Positions 9,168 through 18,606 are shown, counted from the first letter of the stretch. The stretch: 43,489 nt of DNA from Spirosoma utsteinense (GCF_014282275.1 NZ_VFIA01000042.1:1-43489), one strand, 5' to 3'. Numbers and translations are program-made. The notes: generated by a model not told the origin, from the sequence alone.

Positions 9168-9744
9168 TGGTATAGTGCGTTTAAATTGGCCTCAAGCTGC
9201 ACGCTGTTTCGGACCAAGGGTGAATACCAGTTTGTAAAAACAACAGAGAGTAGGGTAGCTCATACATTGGCTGTTGCCGTCGTTACCGATATGGGCGCGC
9301 CCACTCCACTAGCTGGTGATCAACTGGTAGCCTGGTACATTAAGGCCCATTGGATACAGGTAAACTGCGGGCATCCAACTGGTATAAAGCGTCACTATTT
9401 CAGCGGTTACGGAAAGTATGAATGAGTTGCTCAGGCACTAATCGAATTTTATGCCAGTATTGCCAGCACTAGTCGAAAAGTAAAATCGCCTTCTTAGTCG
9501 TTTGTGAATAGCCTGAAACGCGCCCTGAAGGCCATTTTTGCTCGAATATAGTAGGCTCTGTAAATCGATGTTTTATATATTCTTTTTAAAAAAATGTTTT
9601 CTTATCAATATTGATGCCAGTTGATTTTATAAGGTCATCTATTTACTTATATAGGATAACTATATGTAATGGTAAATTACGTTACATAAAAAGAGCCTGC
9701 TTCAACTTGAAGCAGGCTCTTTTTATAGAGGGATGATGATCTTG
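9168..9744 (-). other. 577-base non-coding stretch between the HTH gene and ileS
   Basis: No convincing gene on either strand. A 79-codon TTG-initiated frame at 9186-9425 has no recognisable features. The region becomes strongly AT-rich from about 9540 to 9690 and ends with the ileS terminator (9688-9724). The promoter for the HTH gene (minus strand) should lie close to 9170-9260, but no clear TAnnTTTG was found. Confidence 0.5.
9688..9724 (-). terminator. ileS intrinsic terminator
   Basis: AAAAAGAGCCTGCTTCAA (9688-9705) pairs perfectly with 9707-9724. Read on the minus strand, the stem is followed by a T-rich run. It lies 21 bases past the ileS stop codon. Confidence 0.85.
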
Positions 9745-12700
9745 TCAGGCAACGACAACCTTGAGTCGAAGCCGGAATTCATCCATGTCGATCTCGGTGG
9801 CATTTCCGTTCAGATCGCTGATCAGATCAAGTGAAACCGCCTGCACCTCCTGCCGGATGTAATCACTGTTCATCTGGACCGCTTCAACGAGCAGCGCATC
9901 TGTCGGTTCAAGTTCAATCCTGATTTTGTCGGTCACATCAAAACCCTGATCCTTGCGCAGGTTCTGGATTCGGTTTACCAGGTCACGCGCTATGCCTTCC
10001 CGGCGTAGTTCGTCGGTCACCGTCACGTCGAGGGCTACGGTCAGCCCGTCTTCACTCGCCACGAGCCAGCCAGGAATGTCTTCCGTCAGAATCTCGACAT
10101 CGGAGAGCTGTAAGGTATACGGATCGAGGTGTAGGGTACCGGCTTGTTCCAGCGACTTCAGCTCGTCGCTTGTCATGGCGGTAATAGCTGCCGCTACATC
10201 CTTCATCTGTTTGCCAAACCGGGGGCCAAGGGCTTTGAAGTTTGGTTTTACTTTCTTTTTCAGGATACCCGACGCATCGTCCACAAAATCAACGGCCTTC
10301 ACGTTGACCTCTGCCATGATGATCGGCGCTACGTGCTCGATCTGCCGTCGTGTGTCGCTACTCAGCACCGGAATCAGCACACGACTCAGGGGTTGACGAA
10401 CTTTAAGCTTGTGGCCTTTTCGCAGGGAGTGTACCAGTGATGACACTTCCTGGGCTAGCTCCATCGATCGCTCCAGGTCGGTGTCTATGGCTGCTTCATC
10501 GACCGAATACCAGTTGGTCAGGTGGACCGAATTGGTCGCATCGGGCTGCTGGCCGCTGGTCAGGTTGCGATGGAGCCAGTCTGCGAAGAACGGCGCAATG
10601 GGCGACATCAGTTGCGATACCGTTACCAGACACTGCTGCAACGTCTGGTAGGCTGCCCGCTTGTCGAGAGATAGTTCACCCTGACTGGTACCGCCCGCCC
10701 AGAAGCGTCGTCTCGATAGCCGCACATACCAGTTCGACAATTGATCGGTTACGAAATCCTGCACCAGCCGCCCTGCTTTCGTAGGATTGTAGCTTTCGTA
10801 CTGCTCCGTCACGTCGCGGATGAGTGTGTTCAGCTTCGACAGAATCCAGCGGTCCAGTTCGGGCAGTTGTTCGCGCGATACCCAGTCGGTAGCGCGGGTG
10901 GAATCGATCGAATAGCCGTCGAGGTTGGCGTACAGGGCAAAGAAATTATAGGTGTTGAACAGCGTTCCGAAGAACCGCCGTTGGACTTCACCAATGCCGT
11001 CGACGTTAAATTTAAGATTATCCCAGGGCTCCGCATTGGTGATCATGTACCAGCGCGTAGCATCGGGGCCGTACTTGGCCAGCGTCTGGAAGGGGTCAAC
11101 GGCATTACCCAGCCGCTTCGACATTTTGTTGCCGTTCTTATCCAGCACCAGTCCGGTAGAGACCACGTTTTTGAACGCTACCGAGTCGAACAGCATCACC
11201 CCAATGGCGTGAAGCGTAAAGAACCAGCCGCGTGTCTGATCAACGCCTTCCGAGATAAAATCTGCCGGAAACGATCGCTCGAATACTTCCTTGTTTTCGA
11301 AGGGGTAATGCCATTGGGCATACGGCATGGCTCCGCTGTCGAACCAGACATCGATCAGGTCCGACTCGCGTTGCATGAGCTGGCCGTTGGGCGAGATCAG
11401 GTAGATTTCGTCGACATAAGGTCGGTGTAGGTCGAACGAAACCGACGGATCAAGGGCGCTGCCTGCGACAACCGTTACGAATTTGTCATTTCGCTCATGC
11501 TGTTCATCCGACAGTTTGCCCGATTCGAGCGCGGTGGTGGCCAGGTCAACCAACTCTTTGATCGACCCTACACATACTTCCTCCCCCGATTCTGACCGCC
11601 AGATCGGTAGAGGAGTTCCCCAGAACCGGCTACGACTAAGGTTCCAGTCGACCAGGTTTTCGAGCCAGTTGCCGAAACGTCCGGTGCCGGTGCTCTCAGG
11701 TTGCCAGTTAATGGTTTTATTGAGTTCAACGAGCCGATCTTTTACGGCCGTAGTCCGGATAAACCAGCTGTCGAGCGGGTAATACAGTATGGGCTTGTCG
11801 GTTCGCCAGCAGTGCGGGTAAGGGTGTTCATACTTCTCGACCCGGAACGCTTTGTTCTCTTCCTTCAACTTGATGGCGATAAGCACATCGGTCGCTTTGA
11901 AATCCGGATCGGAACGGTCCTCGTCACTGTAGTATTCTTCCTTCACATAACGACCGGCAAAGTCGGTTATCTCGGCTACAAACCGGCCCTGTTTATCGAC
12001 GATAGGGACATCTTTTCCCGTCTCGTCTTTCACCATGATAGGCGGTATACCGGCTACCTGAGCAACCCGGAAGTCGTCGGCCCCGAAGGTAGGCGACGTA
12101 TGCACGATACCGGTACCATCTTCGGTCGTTACGAAATCGCCCAGGATAACCCGGAACGCGGGTGTCGAAGGCTGTACATACGGCATGAGCTGTTCATACT
12201 CGATATCGGTCAGGTGTTCGCCCTTCATGTCCATCACCACCGCCCACGGAATAGGTTGGCTGGCTGTATGCTCACTCAGCAGATAGGCATCGAAGGCCGG
12301 GTCGTACATGTTCTCGACGCGGTTTTTCTCGGCGAACCACCGGCTCACCAGCGCCTTCGCCAGTACCACATTGACAAGTTGGTAGGTGTAGGCGTTGAAG
12401 GTTCTGACAAGCACGTAGTCGATGTCCTTCCCTACCGTCAGCGCTGAGTTGGCGGGCAGGGTCCAGGGAGTCGTTGTCCAGGCCAGGATATAGACGTCGT
12501 CCGACTCGGCTGCGTCGAACAGATAGGCCGATTTGCCGGTCAGTTTCGCTTTGAACTGGGCCACAACCGTTGTATCCCGGACGTCCTTATACGTGCCGGG
12601 CTGGTTGAGCTCGTGTGAACTCAGACCGGTACCGGCTTTTGGCGAATAGGGCTGGATGGTATAGCCTTTGTACAACAGATTTTTGTCATACAATTGCCGT

Positions 12701-13203
12701 AGCAGGCTCCAGACCGACTCGATGTATTGGTTCTTGTAGGTGATATACGGGTTGTCGAGGTCGACCCAATAGCCCATTTTCTGCGTCAGGTCATTCCACT
12801 GGTCGGTAAACCGCATGACCGTTTCGCGGCACCGGCGGTTATATTCTTCAACGCTGATCGTTTTGCCGATATCGTCTTTGGTAATGCCAAGTTCTTTTTC
12901 GACCTGAAGCTCAATGGGCAGGCCGTGGGTATCCCAGCCACCTTTCCGCTCGACCTGAAAGCCGCGCAGCGTTTTGTACCGGCAAAAAATATCTTTGATC
13001 GTCCGGGCCATCACGTGGTGGATGCCGGGCGTTCCATTAGCCGATGGGGGGCCTTCGTAGAATGTGAACCGGTTTGTTGGCGCGTCAGGCTGTCCATCGC
13101 GGAGGGCAACGGACTGCTCAAACACCTGATTTTGGTTCCAGTAAGTTAACACCTCGGCTGCTACCTGTGCGTAATCGAGGGAATCATATTGCTGATAAGT
13201 CAC
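9745..13203 (-). CDS. ileS: Isoleucine--tRNA ligase, IleRS2-like with altered HIGH motif
   Basis: Class I synthetase of 1152 residues that charges tRNA-Ile in the cytoplasm. The N-terminal block FTFYEGPPSANGTPGIHHVM aligns with the usual GPPYANGxxHxGH block. Here the signature reads G60-I-H62-H63: compared with H-x-G-H, the first and third positions are exchanged. K693-M-S-K-R697 is the KMSKS motif. The CP1 editing domain lies between, with GWDTHGLPIELQVEKELG upstream of it and TSPTFGADDFRVAQ inside it. The C-terminus is long, as in the eukaryote-like IleRS2 class, and lacks the Cys-rich zinc end of IleRS1. IleRS2 enzymes are known to be less sensitive to mupirocin. A -7 box lies at 13246-13253 and a terminator follows the gene. 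Confidence 0.96.
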   Translation of the reverse strand: MTYQQYDSLDYAQVAAEVLTYWNQNQVFEQSVALRDGQPDAPTNRFTFYEGPPSANGTPGIHHVMARTIKDIFCRYKTLRGFQVERKGGWDTHGLPIELQVEKELGITKDDIGKTISVEEYNRRCRETVMRFTDQWNDLTQKMGYWVDLDNPYITYKNQYIESVWSLLRQLYDKNLLYKGYTIQPYSPKAGTGLSSHELNQPGTYKDVRDTTVVAQFKAKLTGKSAYLFDAAESDDVYILAWTTTPWTLPANSALTVGKDIDYVLVRTFNAYTYQLVNVVLAKALVSRWFAEKNRVENMYDPAFDAYLLSEHTASQPIPWAVVMDMKGEHLTDIEYEQLMPYVQPSTPAFRVILGDFVTTEDGTGIVHTSPTFGADDFRVAQVAGIPPIMVKDETGKDVPIVDKQGRFVAEITDFAGRYVKEEYYSDEDRSDPDFKATDVLIAIKLKEENKAFRVEKYEHPYPHCWRTDKPILYYPLDSWFIRTTAVKDRLVELNKTINWQPESTGTGRFGNWLENLVDWNLSRSRFWGTPLPIWRSESGEEVCVGSIKELVDLATTALESGKLSDEQHERNDKFVTVVAGSALDPSVSFDLHRPYVDEIYLISPNGQLMQRESDLIDVWFDSGAMPYAQWHYPFENKEVFERSFPADFISEGVDQTRGWFFTLHAIGVMLFDSVAFKNVVSTGLVLDKNGNKMSKRLGNAVDPFQTLAKYGPDATRWYMITNAEPWDNLKFNVDGIGEVQRRFFGTLFNTYNFFALYANLDGYSIDSTRATDWVSREQLPELDRWILSKLNTLIRDVTEQYESYNPTKAGRLVQDFVTDQLSNWYVRLSRRRFWAGGTSQGELSLDKRAAYQTLQQCLVTVSQLMSPIAPFFADWLHRNLTSGQQPDATNSVHLTNWYSVDEAAIDTDLERSMELAQEVSSLVHSLRKGHKLKVRQPLSRVLIPVLSSDTRRQIEHVAPIIMAEVNVKAVDFVDDASGILKKKVKPNFKALGPRFGKQMKDVAAAITAMTSDELKSLEQAGTLHLDPYTLQLSDVEILTEDIPGWLVASEDGLTVALDVTVTDELRREGIARDLVNRIQNLRKDQGFDVTDKIRIELEPTDALLVEAVQMNSDYIRQEVQAVSLDLISDLNGNATEIDMDEFRLRLKVVVA

Positions 13204-13245
13204 GTCTGATAGGATCTAATCGCCCGTGCGACTGAAAAATAAGGG

Positions 13246-13253
13246 CAAAGATA
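13246..13253 (-). promoter_or_regulatory. Probable ileS promoter (-7 box)
   Basis: Read on the minus strand this is TATCTTTG, an exact TAnnTTTG match, 42 bases before the ileS ATG at 13203. The short leader shows no T-box-like structure. Confidence 0.55.
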
Positions 13254-13364
13254 CGGAAATCGACGCGGGCGCGGGCTTCTCAGGTCGACAAAGCCGATAT
13301 GTACCTAACAAAAAAGCGAACCTTCGCAGTTCGCTTTAGGATCGTGGGAAAACGACAAGGCGTG

Positions 13365-13901
13365 TTAGTCGCCTTCTTCGTGTTTTCGAAGTGTTTGAAT
13401 TACTTTGCCATTTTCAACCAGCCGGGTTCTGAGAACAATCTGTTTAGGAATGGCCACCACCAGAATTGGTTGCGCCATAATGGCCTTGGGATCGACACTG
13501 GTGGTGTCTTTCATGCGAATGTAGCGCACGGTGAGCGTCGAATCCTGTACAAAAACTTTGCTGATCGAGAGTTTGGGCGGTTTGTTGGTGGGGGGGATCG
13601 TTATGCCAATAACCATCTCTCTGTTGAAGTTGGCCTGGTCGGGGCGTTTGCTCACGACGGCCGCCAGCCCACTGGCCGCTGGCCTGAACACTTGCCAGAA
13701 AGTTTCTGACTGCTCGAAAACAAATAAAGTTGGTTTGCCCTTATTGACGGGTGCATCGCTGCTCAGTACATAGCCGTTGAGCATCCGGTATTTCAACGTA
13801 ACCTGCGCCAGTACTAAAAGGCTCGTAAACAGTAGGATAAAGAGGAGGACAGATGAAACAGAAATACGAAACCGATTGATTGAGGAAGGCAGAAAAGACA
13901 T
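13365..13901 (-). CDS. Membrane-anchored or exported protein, possibly PrcB_C-like
   Basis: The ATG at 13901 gives 178 residues. The frame is open further upstream, but that part overlaps the intergenic region and gives no signal sequence. Residues about 12-33 are a single hydrophobic segment (SVSSVLLFILLFTSLLVLAQ), so the protein is a signal-anchored or exported envelope protein. The remainder is beta-rich (LFVFEQSETFWQVF, MVIGITIPPTNKPPKLSISKV, VQDSTLTVRYIRM). Spacing and pattern loosely recall the PrcB_C domain (MVIAVFMG.KPTGGYSI), but the GGY core is missing, so this is only a suggestion. It lies 84 bases after a lipoprotein gene on the same strand. Confidence 0.7.
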   Translation of the reverse strand: MSFLPSSINRFRISVSSVLLFILLFTSLLVLAQVTLKYRMLNGYVLSSDAPVNKGKPTLFVFEQSETFWQVFRPAASGLAAVVSKRPDQANFNREMVIGITIPPTNKPPKLSISKVFVQDSTLTVRYIRMKDTTSVDPKAIMAQPILVVAIPKQIVLRTRLVENGKVIQTLRKHEEGD

Positions 13902-13985
13902 AAGTACACTAAAACTACATGATAACTCTACCATTTTAACGGCGGTTACCTGCGTTTCGGTGTGTGGGGTAAACAAAAAGTCGGT

Positions 13986-14543
13986 TTACCTGGGTTGGCG
14001 TTCAGTAGCGCTCACGGAATTATCGAGGCTCATCCCGGCTATATTGAAACAGGAGTTCTGGTTATCACTCTGGCATTCGAATAAATCGAAGGATTTTACA
14101 TCGGGGTCCAGCCGTTCGAAATACAAGGTGAACGAAACCCGTTCGTCGTTTTTGATGTCACGTGTTTCCGGCGACATGGGGATGCCTTCGGTTTTAATGA
14201 GCTTGTACGTACGTTTTCCGTCTGGGGTTGCCAGCACGGCTTTGGGGTTGAACGAAATGCTGCTGGTACCGTACAAATTGTTATTTCGTCCTTCCGGGTC
14301 TTTGCCAAATGTCAGGTACAGGACCGTATAGCTGGCGGTTTGCCGGATATCGGTAACCCGAATGTCGGGGTCCTGCGAATGGCCCAGGCCACCGGTGGGG
14401 TCGGGCAGAAGCTGTTTTCGTACCGTGTATTCAGGCTTGTTGGGCTGGTAATATTCAGCCTCATCAGTCGGAGCCGTCAGTTTGGGAGGGCGGTTCGAGG
14501 TGCAGGCCGAGACGAGCAGGAGCAGGAGAAGACAGCGTTTCAT
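13986..14543 (-). CDS. Small lipoprotein of unknown function
   Basis: The ATG at 14543 gives 185 residues starting MKRCLLLLLLVSACTSN, a clear lipoprotein signal with lipobox LVSA-C. The frame is open upstream of this ATG, but that extension would cross a hairpin and lose the signal. The mature protein is beta-rich, with TASYTVLYLTFGKDPEGRNN and ERVSFTLYFERLDPDVKSFDLFEC, resembling small Ig-like or DUF-type envelope domains found next to gliding and secretion genes. Two cysteines near the end (SDNQNSCFN and LFEC) could form a disulfide. No function is assigned. A hairpin separates it from eboF upstream. Confidence 0.8.
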   Translation of the reverse strand: MKRCLLLLLLVSACTSNRPPKLTAPTDEAEYYQPNKPEYTVRKQLLPDPTGGLGHSQDPDIRVTDIRQTASYTVLYLTFGKDPEGRNNNLYGTSSISFNPKAVLATPDGKRTYKLIKTEGIPMSPETRDIKNDERVSFTLYFERLDPDVKSFDLFECQSDNQNSCFNIAGMSLDNSVSATERQPR

Positions 14544-14554
14544 AGCTCTAAAAT

Positions 14555-14644
14555 ACGGTTTTTCGTGTTTATGTGCATCAGACCAGCCGGTAATGAGCCA
14601 ACGGTCCAACGGCCACATCCTGAAACACATAAACACGAAACCGT
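14555..14644 (-). terminator. Inverted repeat between eboF and the lipoprotein gene
   Basis: The arm at 14626-14644 pairs with 14555-14575 (CGTGTTTATGTG core) apart from a two-base bulge. The loop is about 50 bases. It lies 24 bases past the eboF stop and probably limits read-through from the ebo operon into the lipoprotein gene. Confidence 0.5.
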
Positions 14645-14668
14645 TGTTGAGCTACCCGGTTTGGCGGG

Positions 14669-16060
14669 TTAAACGAGTACGTTAGCGGTGAGGGCTTCCC
14701 ATATCCGGTCATATACCGCCGTGGCAGGCATCGTCTCATCGGTATAAGACCGGTTGCCGGAAGCAGATGAGACAAAGACGGGCTTGAACTGACGGTCTGT
14801 AACCAGTCGGCCGTGTGATCCTTTTATAAGGGTAGCATCCAGGGAAATGACGTTCATCAGATACCGGAACCCCAGCATCTTCCGCCCCAGCTTATAGCCC
14901 GCTTTGAGCTTGATAAGCGGGTTGGTCTGGTCCATGAACATTTCGACGGGATCGAAGCCTGGTTTCTGGTGAATGGCGACCAGACGGGCGTAATCCGGGG
15001 CGCGGGTATCGTCGAACCAGTAGTAGTAAGTGAACCAGCTCTCGGCATCGGCCACGATAACAAAATCGCCGGAACGCTCGTGATCGATGTTGTAATCTTT
15101 CTGCTGGGCCTTGTCCAGGACCAGCTCAATGCCGGAAGTGCTCTCCAGTATCGTCCGGACCTGGTCATATACAGCCGGATCGTTGACGTATACATTCGCA
15201 AACTGGTGGTCGGCGGTGGCAAAAGCGGGGGAGGCTCCGGCATCGAATACTTCCAGGCCGCGCTCTTCGCGGTAGCGGATCAAGCCTGCCTCACGCAAAA
15301 TCCGGTTGATATGAATGGGTTTGCTGACATTCGTAATGCCGTATTCCGACAACACGATCACCTCGGCACCCTGCTTTTCATAAAACCCGATCAGATCGCG
15401 GCAAACATCGTCGAGTTCGCGCAGGTCATTTCCAATTTTACTGAAATCGACCCCAAACTTCTGTACACAATAATCAAGATGAGGCAGGTAGATCAGCGTC
15501 AGGGTAGGGTTGTGCCATTTGTCGACTAACATAGACGCATCGGCAATCCAGCGGGTCGATTTAATGGTTGTAGCGGGTCCCCAGAACTGAAACAAAGGAA
15601 ACGTACCAAGTTCTTGCTGAAGCCGGTCGCGCAGGTCGGCGGGATGCGTATAGCAGTCGGGCAGTTTCATGCCGTCCGATGGGTACTGCGGCCGGGGTGT
15701 AGCCGAAAAATCGGCCGTCGAGTACATGTTATACCACCAGAACATTTTGGAGACGGTGAAGGCAGGGTCTATCTTTTTGGCCCGTTCCCAGATTTTTTCA
15801 CCCTGAACAAGTTTGTTCGACTGTTTCCAGAACTTCACTTCGGCATCGGTGCGGTCATACCAGCCGTTACCAACAATGCCATGTTCGCTGGGCCACTTTC
15901 CGGTAACATAAGTCGATTGGACCGACGTCGTTACGGCCGGCAGCATGGATTCGATGGTAGCCTGATGTTTGTCGGCAAACCACTGTTTCAGAAAGGGTGT
16001 GTGTTCGCCAATCAGCGAATAAGACAAACCCACTACGTCGAGTACTACAGTCTTTTGCAT
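14669..16060 (-). CDS. eboF: EboF: alkaline phosphatase/nucleotide pyrophosphatase superfamily protein
   Basis: A 463-residue member of the alkaline phosphatase superfamily, nearest to the phosphodiesterase/nucleotide pyrophosphatase group, here the last gene of the eboDEF block. The N-terminal strand VVLDVVGLS carries the first metal aspartate (D8), and the nucleophile region is MLPAVTTSVQSTYVTGKWPSEHG. Other expected ligands are D196 (PHLDY) and H285 (TADHQFANVYV). Two positions differ from the canonical enzyme: SDHG is S-E239-Y240-G, and the histidine four residues after D196 is Q200. EboF is required with the other Ebo proteins for moving a metabolite to the periplasm in cyanobacteria. 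The reaction is unknown. It starts 45 bases after eboE. Confidence 0.88.
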   Translation of the reverse strand: MQKTVVLDVVGLSYSLIGEHTPFLKQWFADKHQATIESMLPAVTTSVQSTYVTGKWPSEHGIVGNGWYDRTDAEVKFWKQSNKLVQGEKIWERAKKIDPAFTVSKMFWWYNMYSTADFSATPRPQYPSDGMKLPDCYTHPADLRDRLQQELGTFPLFQFWGPATTIKSTRWIADASMLVDKWHNPTLTLIYLPHLDYCVQKFGVDFSKIGNDLRELDDVCRDLIGFYEKQGAEVIVLSEYGITNVSKPIHINRILREAGLIRYREERGLEVFDAGASPAFATADHQFANVYVNDPAVYDQVRTILESTSGIELVLDKAQQKDYNIDHERSGDFVIVADAESWFTYYYWFDDTRAPDYARLVAIHQKPGFDPVEMFMDQTNPLIKLKAGYKLGRKMLGFRYLMNVISLDATLIKGSHGRLVTDRQFKPVFVSSASGNRSYTDETMPATAVYDRIWEALTANVLV

Positions 16061-16105
16061 AATGTCTGGGACAGGATTACAGGATTGAGCAGGATGAGCC
16101 TTTCA

Positions 16106-17368
16106 TCAGGAAAGCTGCGTTTGTTCCGGCAAGCCTGTCGTTAAAACCCACTTCATTTCTCGCTCAATCGAATCAATAATAGCCACTTTCAGTTCGGCAG
16201 GCAGTACGTCCCAGGTGTAGGTTTCGACCTCCAACTGGTTGGTAAACTGCCGCTCGGCCTGTAGGCGAAGCACCTCCCGAATGTCATCCTGCGTCGATTG
16301 CAGCACCGTATAATCTTCCACGAAAATAGGGACGTGAAAGTGAGCCCGCCATTCGGCATGGGTATCGTCGAAAGCCGCCAGAGCGTCCGGCAAATCCGGA
16401 AAGCGCACCAACGCACCAGATGTTGTACGGGCTACTACCTGATGCAGATAAGTAGGCTCGTTGAATTGGGCAAATGCCTGGTGTACAGCCATCCGCCCGT
16501 CTTGATCGGCACCCGGCTCGGGAAATGTAGCTTTTAAAGCCGCGCTGATCTGGATTTTACCGACCCGCAGCCCGTACTCTTTAAGTTTATCGAGCACATC
16601 GGCCGGGCGTTCGTAGCCTACCGCAAAGTGGCATACGTCGTAACAAAGCCGGACATGATCGCAGATGGCTGCTTCGGCTTCTTCATCGGTCAGGCCAAAC
16701 TGCGAAGTCAATTGCTCCAGCCCCATTGGGATAAGGTAATCTGTAAACCAGGCGATGAACTCGTCGGCCGTTTCAATGACCCCGTCGGGTTCGGGTTCCA
16801 GATCGAGGTGCATAAGCCGGTCGGTCTGTCGATGCAGCCGGATTAGTTCGGCTACGACGTCGAGCACGTTCTGAGTTGTCTGCGACAGGATGTAGTCGCG
16901 GGCCGCCGGTAGCTCCCACTCGAACCAGTGCCGGTAGGAGAGCGGAGAGGTGGAGACTCCGCCGGTAATGGCATTGCCAAGCTCATCGACCGGCAGCAGC
17001 ACCGACAGGATACGGAACAGCCGTTTTGTGTAGTCGACCCGCGCTTCGGTGGTCCAGTCGGGTGTGTGTACCTGATCTTTAACGACAGTATCGTGGAACC
17101 CCCCGAACGGGAATCCATTCATTGTAAAGACGTAACAACCGGCTTGGGCGAGCCAGTGCTGAAAGGCGACAAGATTTTCGGGTTTTTCGAGTTCTTCACT
17201 CGCTATGTTGGACAGGCGTAAACCGAGTCCGAACGGGGCTTCTGGCGATAGCCGTTTCTTAAGTTCAGGAACTGACTTTTGCAGAGCCGCAAAATGGTCG
17301 GCCCAGGTTTCGCCTGCATGAATATTGGTGCAGTAGCCGAGGTGTCCAAGGGAAGTTTTCATAAGCAT
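16106..17368 (-). CDS. eboE: EboE: metabolite traffic protein, xylose-isomerase-like TIM barrel
   Basis: A 420-residue soluble protein of the sugar phosphate isomerase/xylose-isomerase-like TIM-barrel family, annotated in relatives as metabolite traffic protein EboE. Recognisable blocks are GHLGYCTNIHAGETW at the N-terminus, NGFPFGGFHDTVVKDQVHTPDW (about 80-100), LDLEPEPDGVIE (about 200), CYDVCHFAVGYE (about 245) and VGKIQISAALKA (about 275). The conserved acidic and histidine residues in LDLEPEPD and DVCHF fit a metal site. Met3 (17362) is an equally possible start. It lies between eboD (74 bases upstream) and eboF (45 bases downstream) in the same orientation and is surely co-transcribed. 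Its substrate is unknown. Confidence 0.9.
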   Translation of the reverse strand: MLMKTSLGHLGYCTNIHAGETWADHFAALQKSVPELKKRLSPEAPFGLGLRLSNIASEELEKPENLVAFQHWLAQAGCYVFTMNGFPFGGFHDTVVKDQVHTPDWTTEARVDYTKRLFRILSVLLPVDELGNAITGGVSTSPLSYRHWFEWELPAARDYILSQTTQNVLDVVAELIRLHRQTDRLMHLDLEPEPDGVIETADEFIAWFTDYLIPMGLEQLTSQFGLTDEEAEAAICDHVRLCYDVCHFAVGYERPADVLDKLKEYGLRVGKIQISAALKATFPEPGADQDGRMAVHQAFAQFNEPTYLHQVVARTTSGALVRFPDLPDALAAFDDTHAEWRAHFHVPIFVEDYTVLQSTQDDIREVLRLQAERQFTNQLEVETYTWDVLPAELKVAIIDSIEREMKWVLTTGLPEQTQLS

Positions 17369-17442
17369 CTAAACACAGTGGCATGCGTTGTTCATGCCAT
17401 CAATGGCTGGGCCAGTGCGCTGGGAAAAAGCCTGCTTTACAA

Positions 17443-18606
17443 CTAAACGGTGGTTGATAATTCGCTCTTACGCAAGGTGGCAATTGCCTGCCGTACACCA
17501 TCGGCGTCCATCTCGTGAACTTCCACACCGGTGCCAAGCGCTTTGAGTAGCATAATGGTGAGCTGGCCACCGAGGTGTTCCCTGAATTCGGAAAGTCCCC
17601 GTAGAATGCCGGTGCTGTTGTCGGCGTCGAGCAACGGATTATAAAGCGAGAAGCCAAGCGTGCGTAATGTTGTCAGCACACGGTTCGTGTCGGCGTCGGA
17701 AAGCCAGCCAAGCTGATTGGAATACAAGGTGTCGAGGGCAATACCAATGGCTACAGCTTCCCCATGGCGCAGTTCGAAGTTGGTCAGTTGCTCCAGCTTA
17801 TGGGCGCTCCAATGGCCAAAATCCAGTGGTCGTGACGAGCCCATCTCAAACGGATCGCCACCGGCAATATGCTGGAGGTGCATTTCGGCACAGCGGTGAA
17901 CAAGGTAACTCATGGCCGCTCCATCGCGCATGGCCAGCAAATGGGCATTGGCGTCAATCCAGTCGAAGAAGACACGGTCTTTGATCAAGGCTACTTTAAC
18001 CGCTTCCGAAATACCCGCCCGCCAGTCGCGGTCGTCGAGGGTAGTCAGAAAGGTGCTGTCGTTAAAGACGGCTACCGGTGGTGCGAACGTGCCGAGGAAG
18101 TTTTTTTTGCCCCGGTAGTTGACCCCGTTCTTGACCCCTACACCCGAATCGTTCTGCGACAATACGGTCGTTGGAATTCGAATGTGGCGAATACCCCGGT
18201 GCGAAATGGCGGCTGCGTAGCCTACCATATCCAGCACCGATCCACCCCCGATAGCCACAACGAAAGAATGGCGGTCGATACTGAACCCATCAACGGCGTC
18301 GACGACCTGTTCTACCAGGGCCGGGTCGTTCTTGGCCCGTTCGCCACCGGGAACGATCAGGAAATCGGCTACCAGGTCAATGCTGTTATTGAGGGGGGCA
18401 AAATAATTACGGATGGCCGTTGGCAACTGCGGATGGGCGTCAACAACCCCTGAATCGAGCACCATCAGCAGCTTCTTCCGGGTCTCTGGGGCATTTGGTT
18501 GTATAAGAAAACCAGACAGGAGGGTGTTGGTCGTAGCAAATAATTGTTCGGTGAAAAAGACGGTATAGCTAAACCGAACGCTGAAATCTTGTTGGAGATG
18601 ATTCAT
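17443..18606 (-). CDS. eboD: EboD: 3-dehydroquinate synthase-like sugar phosphate cyclase
   Basis: The ATG at 18606 gives 387 residues starting MNHLQQDFSVRFSY; the open frame extends upstream but without family sequence. This is a sugar-phosphate cyclase fold: NAD-binding GGGSVLDMVGYAAA, IPTTVLSQNDSGVGVKNGVN, and the metal-site regions SEAVK, DFGHWSAHKLE and RHGEAVAIG are all present. It is not an ordinary AroB. Its place directly before eboE and eboF, and the EboD-type NDSGVGVKNGVNYRGKKN block, identify it as the ebo cyclase, thought to make or modify a cyclitol-like moiety in the trafficked metabolite. The exact product is unknown. The glycosyltransferase gene ends 77 bases upstream. Confidence 0.91.
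   Translation of the reverse strand: MNHLQQDFSVRFSYTVFFTEQLFATTNTLLSGFLIQPNAPETRKKLLMVLDSGVVDAHPQLPTAIRNYFAPLNNSIDLVADFLIVPGGERAKNDPALVEQVVDAVDGFSIDRHSFVVAIGGGSVLDMVGYAAAISHRGIRHIRIPTTVLSQNDSGVGVKNGVNYRGKKNFLGTFAPPVAVFNDSTFLTTLDDRDWRAGISEAVKVALIKDRVFFDWIDANAHLLAMRDGAAMSYLVHRCAEMHLQHIAGGDPFEMGSSRPLDFGHWSAHKLEQLTNFELRHGEAVAIGIALDTLYSNQLGWLSDADTNRVLTTLRTLGFSLYNPLLDADNSTGILRGLSEFREHLGGQLTIMLLKALGTGVEVHEMDADGVRQAIATLRKSELSTTV

Noticed and set aside
9186..9425. 79-codon plus-strand frame
   Set aside because: TTG start, no domain, no upstream promoter, and an arbitrary composition between the HTH gene and ileS.
17443..18606. Shikimate-pathway AroB
   Set aside because: Contiguity with eboE and eboF and the EboD-type sequence blocks make the ebo cyclase the better call, although the fold and NAD-binding site are shared.
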